Assembly: GCA_943329845.2 (NCBI GenBank)
Contig: CALQFM020000002.1
Location: 1 to 64,000 of the forward strand
Source of the DNA: Candidatus Kuenenia stuttgartensis
GTDB lineage: Bacteria; Pseudomonadota; Alphaproteobacteria; SMXS01
Length of the DNA stretch: 64,000 nucleotides
Direction: 5' to 3'
Shown here: piece by piece, positions 17,920 through 26,568 of the stretch
Position numbering within the stretch: position 1 is the stretch's first letter
How the letters are laid out: each line of letters begins with the position of its first letter
Program-made: the position numbers and the translations under genes
Notes under the pieces: model-generated
Told to the model about the DNA's origin: nothing
Database searches by the model: none
What the model saw: the letters and a program-made list of their open reading frames with translations, nothing else

Positions 17920-18462
17920 ATGGCCCTGCCGCAGTACCAGGTCATCCAGAACGCCTACCTGGTGAACGACGTGGACGAGGCGGTCCGCCGCCTCACCCGC
18001 CAGGCCGGCTACGGCCCCTGGCTGATGCTCCGGCACGTAGAGTTGCCGCGCGTCTGGTATCGCGGCCAGCCCGCGATCGTCGACATGTCGGCCGCCTTCA
18101 CCATGGCCGGCGAGGTGCAGATCGAACTGATCCAGCAGCATAATGACGACCAGTCCTGCTACCGCGACATCTATCCCAGGGGAAAGCAGGGCTTCCACCA
18201 CACCGCCATGTTCGTGCCTGACTACGATGAAGCCTACGCCGCCTTCGAGGCCGCCGGCTGCCCCTGCGCCCAGCTCTTCGAGCTGCCCGACGGCGGCCTC
18301 GCCGCCTACATGGACACCAGCGCCGTCAACGGCCACATGATCGAGATCTACAAGGAGTCGAGCGGGATCCGCGCGCTCTACAGCATGGTCCGCGAATTCA
18401 CGGCCAGCCACCCCCGCGACGCCGTCAAGGACGGCGGCACTGTCGCCAGCATAATGACTTAG
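17920..18462 (+). CDS. VOC family protein
   Basis: QNAYLVNDVDEAVRRLTRQAGYGPWLMLRHVE... GFHHTAMFVPDYDEAYAAFEAAG... GHMIEIYK. Confidence 0.88.
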   Translation: MALPQYQVIQNAYLVNDVDEAVRRLTRQAGYGPWLMLRHVELPRVWYRGQPAIVDMSAAFTMAGEVQIELIQQHNDDQSCYRDIYPRGKQGFHHTAMFVPDYDEAYAAFEAAGCPCAQLFELPDGGLAAYMDTSAVNGHMIEIYKESSGIRALYSMVREFTASHPRDAVKDGGTVASIMT

Positions 18463-18543
18463 GGGAAGCGGATCAGGGTTCTACCCGGGTCTGGCCGGCG
18501 CTCATCTCGTCCTGCTCGATAAGATAGGCCACGAAACCGTCCA

Positions 18544-19707
18544 TTACGCCGCCGCCGCAGCCCGCTTCATGGTCATGCGCGCGATGGTCACCTGGTGGAT
18601 CTGGCTGGCGCCCTCGTACAGCCGGAAGGGCCGCACGTCGCGGTAGAACCGCTCGATGCAGCTGTAGTCGGCGATGTAGCCCGACCCGCCGAAGATCTGC
18701 ACCGCCCGGTCCGCGACCCGGCCGCACATCTCGGTGGCAAAGTACTTCGACATGGATGCTTCCATGCTGGTGTCCTCGCCCCGGTCGCGCTGCCGCGCCG
18801 TCTCCAGGATCAGCGCCTTCGCCGCATGGATTTCCGTCTGGCAGTCGGCGATCAACCCCTGCACCAACTGGAACTCGCCGATCGGCTGGCCAAACTGCTT
18901 GCGGGTGATTGCATGGCGCACCGCCTCGTCCAGCATGCGGATCGCCGGACCCGTCGACAGCGCCGCCAGGTGCAGCCGCTGCTTGTTGAGCACCTTCATG
19001 GTGGTCTTGAAGCCCACATTCTCCACGCCGCCGATCAGCGCGTCCGCCGGAATGCGGCAGTCCTCGAAATACACCTCCGACACCGGCGCGCCTTCCTGGC
19101 CCATCTTCTTGTAGGGCGCGCCCGTACGCAGGCCCGGCGAATCCCGCTCGACGAAGAACGCGCTCACGCCGCCCGCGCCCGGATCGCTCTCGTCCGTGCG
19201 CGCCATCACCGTGAATAGATCGGCGACCGGCGCATTGGTGATGAACGCCTTCTTGCCATTGAGCACATAGCCATTGCCGTCCCGCCGCGCCGTCGTCTTC
19301 AGCGCCGTCAGGTCCGATCCCGCGTCCGGCTCGGTCGCCGCCAGGCAGCCGATCAGTTCGCCCTTTGCCATTTTCGGCAGGTATTTCTTCTTCTGCTCCG
19401 GCGTACCGTCGGCGACCAGCGCCTCCGAGCCGATGCCCGTGTTGGTGCCCACATGGGCGCGGAACGCCACCGAGCATTGCGAGATTTCCAGCGCGCCCAG
19501 CACCAGCTCCTCCGCCGTCAGGCCGGCGCCGCCGTACTCTTCGGGAATGCTCCAGCCGAAGAACCCCTTGCGCGCCATCTGCGCCGAGATGTCCTTCGGC
19601 ATGTATTCGCCTTGTGCCACGCGCTCCTCGTTGGGGATGGCGTAGCTCCGCACCCACTCGCGCACGTCGGCGAGGAAGGCCTCGAAGGCTTCCGGGTTCC
19701 TGATCAT
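18544..19707 (-). CDS. Acyl-CoA dehydrogenase
   Basis: CLAATEPDAGSDLTALKTTA... QIFGGSGYIADYSCIERFYRDVRPFRLYEGASQIHQ. Confidence 0.95.
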   Translation of the reverse strand: MIRNPEAFEAFLADVREWVRSYAIPNEERVAQGEYMPKDISAQMARKGFFGWSIPEEYGGAGLTAEELVLGALEISQCSVAFRAHVGTNTGIGSEALVADGTPEQKKKYLPKMAKGELIGCLAATEPDAGSDLTALKTTARRDGNGYVLNGKKAFITNAPVADLFTVMARTDESDPGAGGVSAFFVERDSPGLRTGAPYKKMGQEGAPVSEVYFEDCRIPADALIGGVENVGFKTTMKVLNKQRLHLAALSTGPAIRMLDEAVRHAITRKQFGQPIGEFQLVQGLIADCQTEIHAAKALILETARQRDRGEDTSMEASMSKYFATEMCGRVADRAVQIFGGSGYIADYSCIERFYRDVRPFRLYEGASQIHQVTIARMTMKRAAAAA

Positions 19708-19913
19708 ATGCTGTCTCCACTCTGTTCGCTCGGCGCCGTGTCCTCCGGCAGCCGCGGCGTACTCAACTGATTGACGATCATTTCGCCCAGATGCTGCAGC
19801 CGGTTACGGAACGCGGGCATCATCAGCCCCATCAGGCCCCGCAGGCGCATGGTCTCGAGCGCCCGGGTGACTATCTGCAACTGGCGCAGAGACTGAGATG
19901 CTGCGGTCCCCAT
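19704..19913 (-). CDS. Small (69 aa) uncharacterised protein coupled to acyl-CoA dehydrogenase
   Basis: Stop codon overlaps the ACAD start (ATGA); MGTAASQSLRQLQIVTRALETMRLRGLMGLMMPAFRNRLQHLGEMIVNQLSTPR... Confidence 0.55.
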   Translation of the reverse strand: MGTAASQSLRQLQIVTRALETMRLRGLMGLMMPAFRNRLQHLGEMIVNQLSTPRLPEDTAPSEQSGDSI

Positions 19914-20207
19914 GGGATTGGTAGAAACACCTGCCGAGGCAAACCGTCAACGCTCATTTGCTGGCGCACAATTTTGCGCCCCTGGGACATTCTTGAGTAC
20001 AAAAATGATTTGCCGTTTCATGATCGAGCGCAACTCCACTGCGGCTCGGTCGAGCGTAAATTCGCTTTACTTCCTGCCTTTGGGTCATACTTCTCTGCTG
20101 CTACGCGCCATCTGCATAACAAACAGGCACAATACGGTTGCGCCCGCCCGCTGTTGGGCGCATGAACGCGCCCTTGCCGTCTCGCGGCCTACACGAGTAC
20201 GAAATCA

Positions 20208-22598
20208 ATGCCGTTCCCCGCCACCCATCCCGCCCTCGCCCGCGCGCTTGTCGCCCGCGACTACGACGAGCCCACGCCGGTCCAGCTCGCGGTGCTCGAA
20301 GCCGACGCCGAGGGACGCGATCTGCTGGTGTCGGCGCAGACCGGCTCGGGCAAGACCGTGGCGTTCGGCCTGGCGCTCGCCACCACCCTGCTCGGTGAGG
20401 AGGAAAGCTTCGGTCAGGCCGGTCCGCCGCTCGCGCTGATCATCGCGCCGACGCGCGAGCTGGCGCTGCAGGTCCACCGCGAGCTGAGCTGGCTCTATGA
20501 CGAGACCGGCGCCAAGATCGTCACCTGCGTCGGCGGCATGGATCCGCGCCAGGAAGCCCGCGCCCTCAATTTCGGTTCGCACATCGTCGTCGGCACCCCG
20601 GGCCGCCTGCGCGATCACATGGAACGCGGCAGGCTCGACACCTCCGCCCTGCGCGTGGTGGTGCTCGACGAGGCCGACGAGATGCTCGACCTGGGCTTCC
20701 GCGAGGATCTCGAGTTTCTGCTCGATGCGACACCCTCCAGCCGCCGCACGCTGATGTTCTCGGCGACCATCGCGCGGGAAATCGCCACGCTCGCGCGGTC
20801 CTACCAGCGCGATGCGCTGCGCATCGACACGGTCCAGCGTAACCGCCCCCACGCCGACATCGAATACCGCGCCATCCGTGTCGCCCCCAATGAGGTCGAG
20901 CTCGGCGTCGTCAATGTCCTGCGCCTGTTCGACGCCGCCGCGGCGCTGGTGTTCTGCTCGACCCGCGAGGCGGTTCGCCACCTGCACGCCAGCCTGGTCG
21001 AACGCGGCTTCGCCGCCACCGCCCTGTCCGGCGAACTGACGCAGAACGAGCGCAACAACGCGCTCCAGTCGCTGCGCGACGGCCGCACCAAGATCTGCGT
21101 CGCCACCGACGTGGCCGCGCGCGGGCTCGACCTGCCCCAGCTCGACCTGGTGATCCACGCCGAGCTGCCCAACAACAAGGACACCCTGCTCCACCGCAGC
21201 GGCCGCACCGGCCGCGCGGGCCGCAAGGGCGTGTGCGTGCTGCTGGTCACCTACACCAAGGGCCGCCGCGCCCAGCAGCTCCTGTCGCTCGCCGGTGTCG
21301 AGGCGGTCTGGTCCGGGCCACCCACCGCCGAGGAAATCCGCAAGCGCGACAACGAGCGCTTCCTGCTCGATCCCATCTTCAACGAGCCCGGCCCCGACGA
21401 GGATCTCAGCCTGGTCCAGCCGCTGCTGGAAGGCCGCACCCCGGAACAGCTCGCCCTCGCGCTGGCCCGCATCCAGCGCTCCCGCCTGCCCGAGCCCGAG
21501 GATCTGTTCGACAATGGCGGCGCCCGCGAGCCGCGCCGCGACGAACGCGGCCCACGCGAGATGCGCGAGCCCCGCGAGCCCCGCCAGTTCAACGACCGTG
21601 GCCCGGCCGGTGAGACCGTCTGGTTCCGGCTCAATGTCGGCCGGATGAAGAACGCCGATCCGAAATGGATCCTGCCGCTGCTCTGCCGCCTCGGCCACGT
21701 CACCAAGCGCGACATCGGCGCCATCCGCATCTTCGACCGGGAAACCAAGTTCGAGATTTCCAGGGACGTGGCCGACCGCTTCCGGGCGGCCCTCGACAAG
21801 TCCGACGAAAAGGAATTCACCGTTCAGCCGGCCGAAGCCCCTGCTCCGCGCGAAGACCGTGGCCCCCGCCCCGAACGGCGCGAGTGGCGCGAACCCACGC
21901 CCCAGGCAGCCGAAACCGTGGCAGAGAGTCGGCCAGAGCCCCTGGCCGAGACCTTGATCCCCGTTCCGGCTGCGGCTGCGGTTCCTGCTCTGGCACCTGC
22001 GCCCGTCATGGTCGAAGCCATCCCCGAGGCACCCCGCGAGGAAGCCCCGCGCGTTGAATATCAGCGCGAGGAGCGCGCGTCCTTCGATCCACACGGAGGC
22101 GAGAAGCCCGCCCGCAAGAAGGAACGCTGGGACGGCGCCAAGCGCCGGGACGCCAAGGTCCGCAGGGAATACACCGAGCGCGCCGCGCCCGAACCTCGCG
22201 CCGAACGACCCGCTCCCGCGCCGGCCCAGGATAGAACCTCCCGCGAAAAGCCGTTTCGCGAGCGCCAGCGCGACGACCGGCCCGGCAAGAGCGGCGGCTA
22301 TACGCCCAAGCCGTGGAAGCAGGGCCCGCGCCCCGATCGCGCCGTCTCCGGCCCCGCGGCGGACGCCTCGGTGCGCCCCGAGCGCGACCCCTCAAAGCCG
22401 GCGAACCGGCCCAGCCGCCAGGATGCAGGTCCGGAAAAGTCATTCAGGGACAAAACTGCTGGCGCCGGAAAGGCGTTGGTCAAGCCGCGGTTCGGCAAGG
22501 GCAAGCCAGGCGCCGAGCACCCGAAGCGTTTCAACCCGAAGCGCGACGAAAGCCGAACCGCTTCAGGCGACCGCCCCCTGCGACGCAAGCCTCGTTAA
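20208..22598 (+). CDS. DEAD/DEAH-box ATP-dependent RNA helicase with DbpA-like RNA-binding domain and low-complexity tail
   Basis: SAQTGSGKT, PTRELALQ, VLDEADEML, SAT, RSGRTGRAGRKG motifs; C-terminal about 230 aa rich in R/P/E/K. Confidence 0.95.
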   Translation: MPFPATHPALARALVARDYDEPTPVQLAVLEADAEGRDLLVSAQTGSGKTVAFGLALATTLLGEEESFGQAGPPLALIIAPTRELALQVHRELSWLYDETGAKIVTCVGGMDPRQEARALNFGSHIVVGTPGRLRDHMERGRLDTSALRVVVLDEADEMLDLGFREDLEFLLDATPSSRRTLMFSATIAREIATLARSYQRDALRIDTVQRNRPHADIEYRAIRVAPNEVELGVVNVLRLFDAAAALVFCSTREAVRHLHASLVERGFAATALSGELTQNERNNALQSLRDGRTKICVATDVAARGLDLPQLDLVIHAELPNNKDTLLHRSGRTGRAGRKGVCVLLVTYTKGRRAQQLLSLAGVEAVWSGPPTAEEIRKRDNERFLLDPIFNEPGPDEDLSLVQPLLEGRTPEQLALALARIQRSRLPEPEDLFDNGGAREPRRDERGPREMREPREPRQFNDRGPAGETVWFRLNVGRMKNADPKWILPLLCRLGHVTKRDIGAIRIFDRETKFEISRDVADRFRAALDKSDEKEFTVQPAEAPAPREDRGPRPERREWREPTPQAAETVAESRPEPLAETLIPVPAAAAVPALAPAPVMVEAIPEAPREEAPRVEYQREERASFDPHGGEKPARKKERWDGAKRRDAKVRREYTERAAPEPRAERPAPAPAQDRTSREKPFRERQRDDRPGKSGGYTPKPWKQGPRPDRAVSGPAADASVRPERDPSKPANRPSRQDAGPEKSFRDKTAGAGKALVKPRFGKGKPGAEHPKRFNPKRDESRTASGDRPLRRKPR

Positions 22599-22854
22599 GC
22601 TCCATCGCGGCTCACGCCGCGCTGACACATGCGAATGTCTGGGAAGATTGCTGGGCCCTAAATAAGCGTCGGGCCGCTGCAATCGGAATGGGCTTGGGGG
22701 CTACAGATCCGAGTGCGGCGGCCCGACTGACGAGGCCAACACCCAGAATGTCGCGCCGAACTGTGGCGGGATTGGGACTGCAGCAAGGTTTTGCTGCGGA
22801 ACTCCTGTTGCATTTGATGAAAAACAGGCAGCTTCTTCCGCCTCCTGGCGGCGC

Positions 22855-24234
22855 CTATTCCGCTGCTCTGGCGTCGGCCCTCCGGCGCCGCATCGGGTTG
22901 CTGCCGAGCCAGACGTCGAGCCAGTCGTGGAAGTGCTGCACCCGGGCTTCGTCCTCGTTCAACCATGCCCGGCTGAAACCGCGCGAGTGCATGCCCGCCT
23001 GCATGTCGCGGAGATAATGGATGTCCTGGTCGATGGTGATCGTCATCGTGTTCAGTCCCGCGATCACGTCTTCCTGGGTGAACACCTCATGCTCCGGCCG
23101 CTCCTGCGCCTCGGCAGGCCCCGCGTTCGGATCCCCGAGCAGGCTCAGTCCGCGCGCCGCGTCCGCCCCCACGTTGATCCGCAGCGTCCATTTGTCGAAG
23201 AAGCATTTGTCCGGGTCGGTCGGATGCGGCCGCGGCCGCATCACCCACAACTCCTCCGGCTTGATGGTCATGATGATGTTCGGGAACAGATCGTACTGCA
23301 GCACGTCCGACACCTGGTCGTCGGTGAAGCCGGAATAATCGAAGCCGAGCGCCGCGCCCACCTTGCGCTTCTCCTTCTGCACCGCCTTGCGGATGTCAGG
23401 AACCCGTCCCTTGAAGTCCTCCGGATCCAGCCCCAGCGGACGGATCGCCGCCGCCAGGATCGGCGGCACGTCCAGCGGCACGCCATAGCGCGGGTTGGTC
23501 ACATAGCCTTCGACGAGCACCCGGCGGTGGCCGAACGGCCACAGTTCGTTGCCGGCGTTGCAGCAGTCGACAAAGCTGGCGTGCTGCGGATGGATGAAAT
23601 CCACATGATACTGCTCGTTGAAATTGTCGATGCAGGTCTTCCAGTTGGCGTCGAGGCACACGGTCTGGTCACTCACCAGGGTCATGTCCTCGAACCGGAA
23701 CGGCGCAAGCTGGTCCTGGACCACCCCAAGGAACTCGGACAGCGGCCCGGCCTCCAGGTCCATGTTGATCCAAACCAGCCCGGCCCAGGCCTCCACCAGT
23801 ACCGGCTTCAGCGACAGCGTGTCGCAGGGCAGTCCTTGAGAGAACCGTTCTGCGTCCGGCACATTCTTGAGTGTGCCGTCCAGCTCATAGCTCCAATTGT
23901 GATAAGGACAGGTGATCGCGGCAACTGATCCGCGCTCATTGGTCATGATCCGGTTGCCGCGGTGCTGGCAGGCATTGTAGACCGCCGATAGTCCGCCGGT
24001 CTCTGTACGCGTCACCAGGATCGACTCCCGGCCGATCTCGAAGACGAAGTAGTCGCCCGGCTCCCGGGCGTCGCATTCCAGTCCTGCCAGTAGCCAGCTC
24101 TGCGTCCAGACGCCGTTCCACTCGCGCGCCATGAATGCCCGCGAAGTGTAACGGTCGGCATCAAGCGTTGCCTTGGCGCGCACGGTCGCCGGCGGCCCAT
24201 CCGCGAAATCGATATAGGTATTGGTCTGCGGCAC
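22855..24234 (-). CDS. Rieske aromatic ring-hydroxylating oxygenase alpha subunit (#1)
   Basis: CQHRGN...CPYHNWSYELDG Rieske motif; NFNEQYHVDFIH mononuclear iron site. Confidence 0.95.
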   Translation of the reverse strand: MPQTNTYIDFADGPPATVRAKATLDADRYTSRAFMAREWNGVWTQSWLLAGLECDAREPGDYFVFEIGRESILVTRTETGGLSAVYNACQHRGNRIMTNERGSVAAITCPYHNWSYELDGTLKNVPDAERFSQGLPCDTLSLKPVLVEAWAGLVWINMDLEAGPLSEFLGVVQDQLAPFRFEDMTLVSDQTVCLDANWKTCIDNFNEQYHVDFIHPQHASFVDCCNAGNELWPFGHRRVLVEGYVTNPRYGVPLDVPPILAAAIRPLGLDPEDFKGRVPDIRKAVQKEKRKVGAALGFDYSGFTDDQVSDVLQYDLFPNIIMTIKPEELWVMRPRPHPTDPDKCFFDKWTLRINVGADAARGLSLLGDPNAGPAEAQERPEHEVFTQEDVIAGLNTMTITIDQDIHYLRDMQAGMHSRGFSRAWLNEDEARVQHFHDWLDVWLGSNPMRRRRADARAAE

Positions 24235-24337
24235 GACGCATCCTCCCCGGCCCGTCTACACGCTTTGCGAAGCTTAGCACGGAAGCAGCAGGAACCAACC
24301 TCCGTTGTGGCCGTTTTGTGATCGATCTCCCTGGAGA

Positions 24338-25366
24338 ATGGTCCACGTGAACGCCCTGCCGCCCACGACACGCCACAGGAAGCTCAAGCATGTGTCCAGC
24401 GACGCGTTGCCAATCCTGCGCCGCCGCATCGGCAAGGGCTTCGGCTATTTCGATGCCGGCGGCTGCCGGATCACCGATCCATCGATCCTCGACCGCATTC
24501 GCATGCTGGCCATTCCGCCCGCCTATGAAGATGTCCGCATCGCAGCACGTCCCCACGACCATCTGCAGGCCGTCGGCCGCGATCAGGCGGGACGTGTGCA
24601 GTACCGTTATCACTCTGAATGGGAGTACGTCCGCGAAAAGCAAAAGGCCGACCAGATCGCCGCCATCTGTTCGGTCTTGCCGCGCATCCGCCGGCGTATC
24701 CTGGCTGACCTCGCGCTACCCGGCCTGTCTCGCGAAAAGGCGCTCGCCGGCGTCGTCATGCTGATCGACCGCACGCACATCCGCATCGGCTGCGAGAACT
24801 ACGTGCATTCGGGACGCAGCCGGGGCGCGTCGACACTGTTGAAGCGCAACGTCCAGCACCGTGACAACGACTGGCTGGATATCGCCTTCCGCGGCAAGGG
24901 CGGCAAGAAATTCGACTTCTCCGTGCGCATCCCGTCGCTTGCCCGCGCCATTCCGGAATGGATGGAATTGCCCGGTACGCGATTGTTCCAGTACCGGGAC
25001 GAAGGCGGCGCGGCCTGCCGCATCAGCGCTGCCGAAGCCAACGCCTATCTGCAGGAGATCGCCGGCGCGCCGATCACCGCCAAGACGTTCCGGACCATGG
25101 CCGCGAGTGCCATGGCTGCCGAGCGCCTCGGCCTCACCGAGCCGGCGGAAAGTCCCACCGGCCGGCGCCGCCAGATCAAGGGCGTGATGACCGACATCGC
25201 TCAGATGCTCGGCAACACCCCTGCCATCGTGCGCAAGAGCTACGTCCATGGCCGCGTGATCGATGCGTTCGAGCGGGGCGATCTCCCGGCCGTCCATGCG
25301 AAAGCGAAATCCGCCCGCTTTCTGTCGCGCCGTGAAGCCGCCCTCGCCCGGCTTTTCTCCGATTAG
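24338..25366 (+). CDS. DNA topoisomerase IB
   Basis: GKGFGYFDAGGCRITDPSILDRIRMLAIPPAYEDVRI...; IRIGCENYVHSGRSRGASTLL; NTPAIVRKSYVHGRVIDAF catalytic region. Confidence 0.93.
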   Translation: MVHVNALPPTTRHRKLKHVSSDALPILRRRIGKGFGYFDAGGCRITDPSILDRIRMLAIPPAYEDVRIAARPHDHLQAVGRDQAGRVQYRYHSEWEYVREKQKADQIAAICSVLPRIRRRILADLALPGLSREKALAGVVMLIDRTHIRIGCENYVHSGRSRGASTLLKRNVQHRDNDWLDIAFRGKGGKKFDFSVRIPSLARAIPEWMELPGTRLFQYRDEGGAACRISAAEANAYLQEIAGAPITAKTFRTMAASAMAAERLGLTEPAESPTGRRRQIKGVMTDIAQMLGNTPAIVRKSYVHGRVIDAFERGDLPAVHAKAKSARFLSRREAALARLFSD

Positions 25367-25479
25367 AAACAGCCTGCCGGATGTTTTATCCGGCTATCCG
25401 GCACATGATGAGGCAGCGGCCCTTGTTGTGACTTCCCCTTTGCGTGCACAGTGCGCATCGTCGAAGGGGAGGACGCATC

Positions 25480-26454
25480 ATGGCGAGCAAGAAACCGTTC
25501 CGCTTTTCCTGGCAGGCGTTCAACGCCACCTCCGCGTCCCAGTGGCGCGAGAAGGCCCGCCGCGCCGAGTCGCTCGGCTACTCGACCTTCCATGTCGCCG
25601 ACCACTATATCGGCCCCGGCCCGGCGCTTGCTGCCACCAATCACCCGGTCCAGGACATCGCCGCCGTGCCGGCCCTCGCCATGGCCGCCGAGGCGACCAG
25701 CACCATCAATATCGGCGCCCGCGTGTTCTGCACCGGCTACCGCCCCGCGCCGATCCTGATCAAGGAGGCCATGACCCTCGATTTCCTGTCCGACGGCCGC
25801 TTCGAGCTGGGCCTCGGCGCCGGCTGGATCAGGAACGAGTACGAAGCCATGGGCATTCCCTTCCCCAGCGCCGGCACGCGCATCAAGCGGCTCGAGGAAA
25901 CTATCCGCCTGGCCAAGGCCTCCATGCGCGGCGAGATGCTGCATATCGAGGGCGAGCACGTTCACGCCGTCGATTACGAAGCGCTGCCGGTGCCGCCCCG
26001 TGGCAGGATCCCGCTGATCGTCGGCGGCGGCGCGCCCAGGGTGCTCGGCGTCGCCGGGCGCGAGGCCGACATCGTCAGCATCAACTTCAACAACCACACC
26101 GGCGCCATCGGCCCGGAATCCCTCGCCAACTCCACCGCCGCGGAAACCCGCAAGAAAATCGGCTGGGTGCGCGACGGCGCTGGCGACCGGTTCGACGACA
26201 TCGAACTGGAAATCGGCATGATCTTCGTCGCCCTCGACGACAGCCAGCGCGCCGCCGCCGAAATCTGGGCAAAGATGTTCAACATAACCCTCGACGATCT
26301 GAGAGATTGTCCCCACGCGCTGATCGGCTCGGTCGACAGCGTCTGCGACGACCTTCATCGCCTGCGCGAGGAGTTCGGCATCAGCTACATCAACGTCCAG
26401 GACCAGTACGGCGAAGCCTTCGCGCCTGTCGTCGCGCGGCTGACCGGAAAATAG
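25480..26454 (+). CDS. LLM-class (F420-dependent-like) flavin oxidoreductase
   Basis: FRFSWQAFNATSASQWREKARRAESLGYSTFHVADHY... RFELGLGAGWIRNEYEAMGIPFPSAGTRIKRLEE. Confidence 0.92.
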   Translation: MASKKPFRFSWQAFNATSASQWREKARRAESLGYSTFHVADHYIGPGPALAATNHPVQDIAAVPALAMAAEATSTINIGARVFCTGYRPAPILIKEAMTLDFLSDGRFELGLGAGWIRNEYEAMGIPFPSAGTRIKRLEETIRLAKASMRGEMLHIEGEHVHAVDYEALPVPPRGRIPLIVGGGAPRVLGVAGREADIVSINFNNHTGAIGPESLANSTAAETRKKIGWVRDGAGDRFDDIELEIGMIFVALDDSQRAAAEIWAKMFNITLDDLRDCPHALIGSVDSVCDDLHRLREEFGISYINVQDQYGEAFAPVVARLTGK

Positions 26455-26465
26455 GAACACGCCTC

Positions 26466-26504
26466 TAAAAAAGCGAGGCGTGCTGCCCTTGGGCAACACG
26501 CCTC
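26466..26504 (-). terminator. Rho-independent terminator of TonB receptor 1
   Basis: Minus strand GAGGCGTGTTGCCC/GGGCAGCACGCCTC stem then GCTTTTTTAG. Confidence 0.85.
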
Positions 26505-26530
26505 GTCAACAATTCTCGATCTCTGTAGAT

Positions 26531-26568
26531 GGCGGCGCGGGGGTTTCCGCGCCGCCTGTCGATTTTTC
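26531..26568 (+). terminator. Rho-independent terminator, + strand
   Basis: GGCGGCGCGG-gggttt-CCGCGCCGCC then TGTCGATTTTT. Confidence 0.6.

Noticed and set aside
20205-22094. 629-aa minus ORF opposite the DEAD-box helicase
   Set aside because: Mirror of codon usage in the helicase gene; no domain-like motifs; helicase motifs are on the + strand.
22599-22854. Possible RNA gene or small ORF (22658-22966, minus) in the gap between helicase and Rieske #1
   Set aside because: No tRNA-like fold or convincing protein motif; ORF overlaps the Rieske CDS in another frame.
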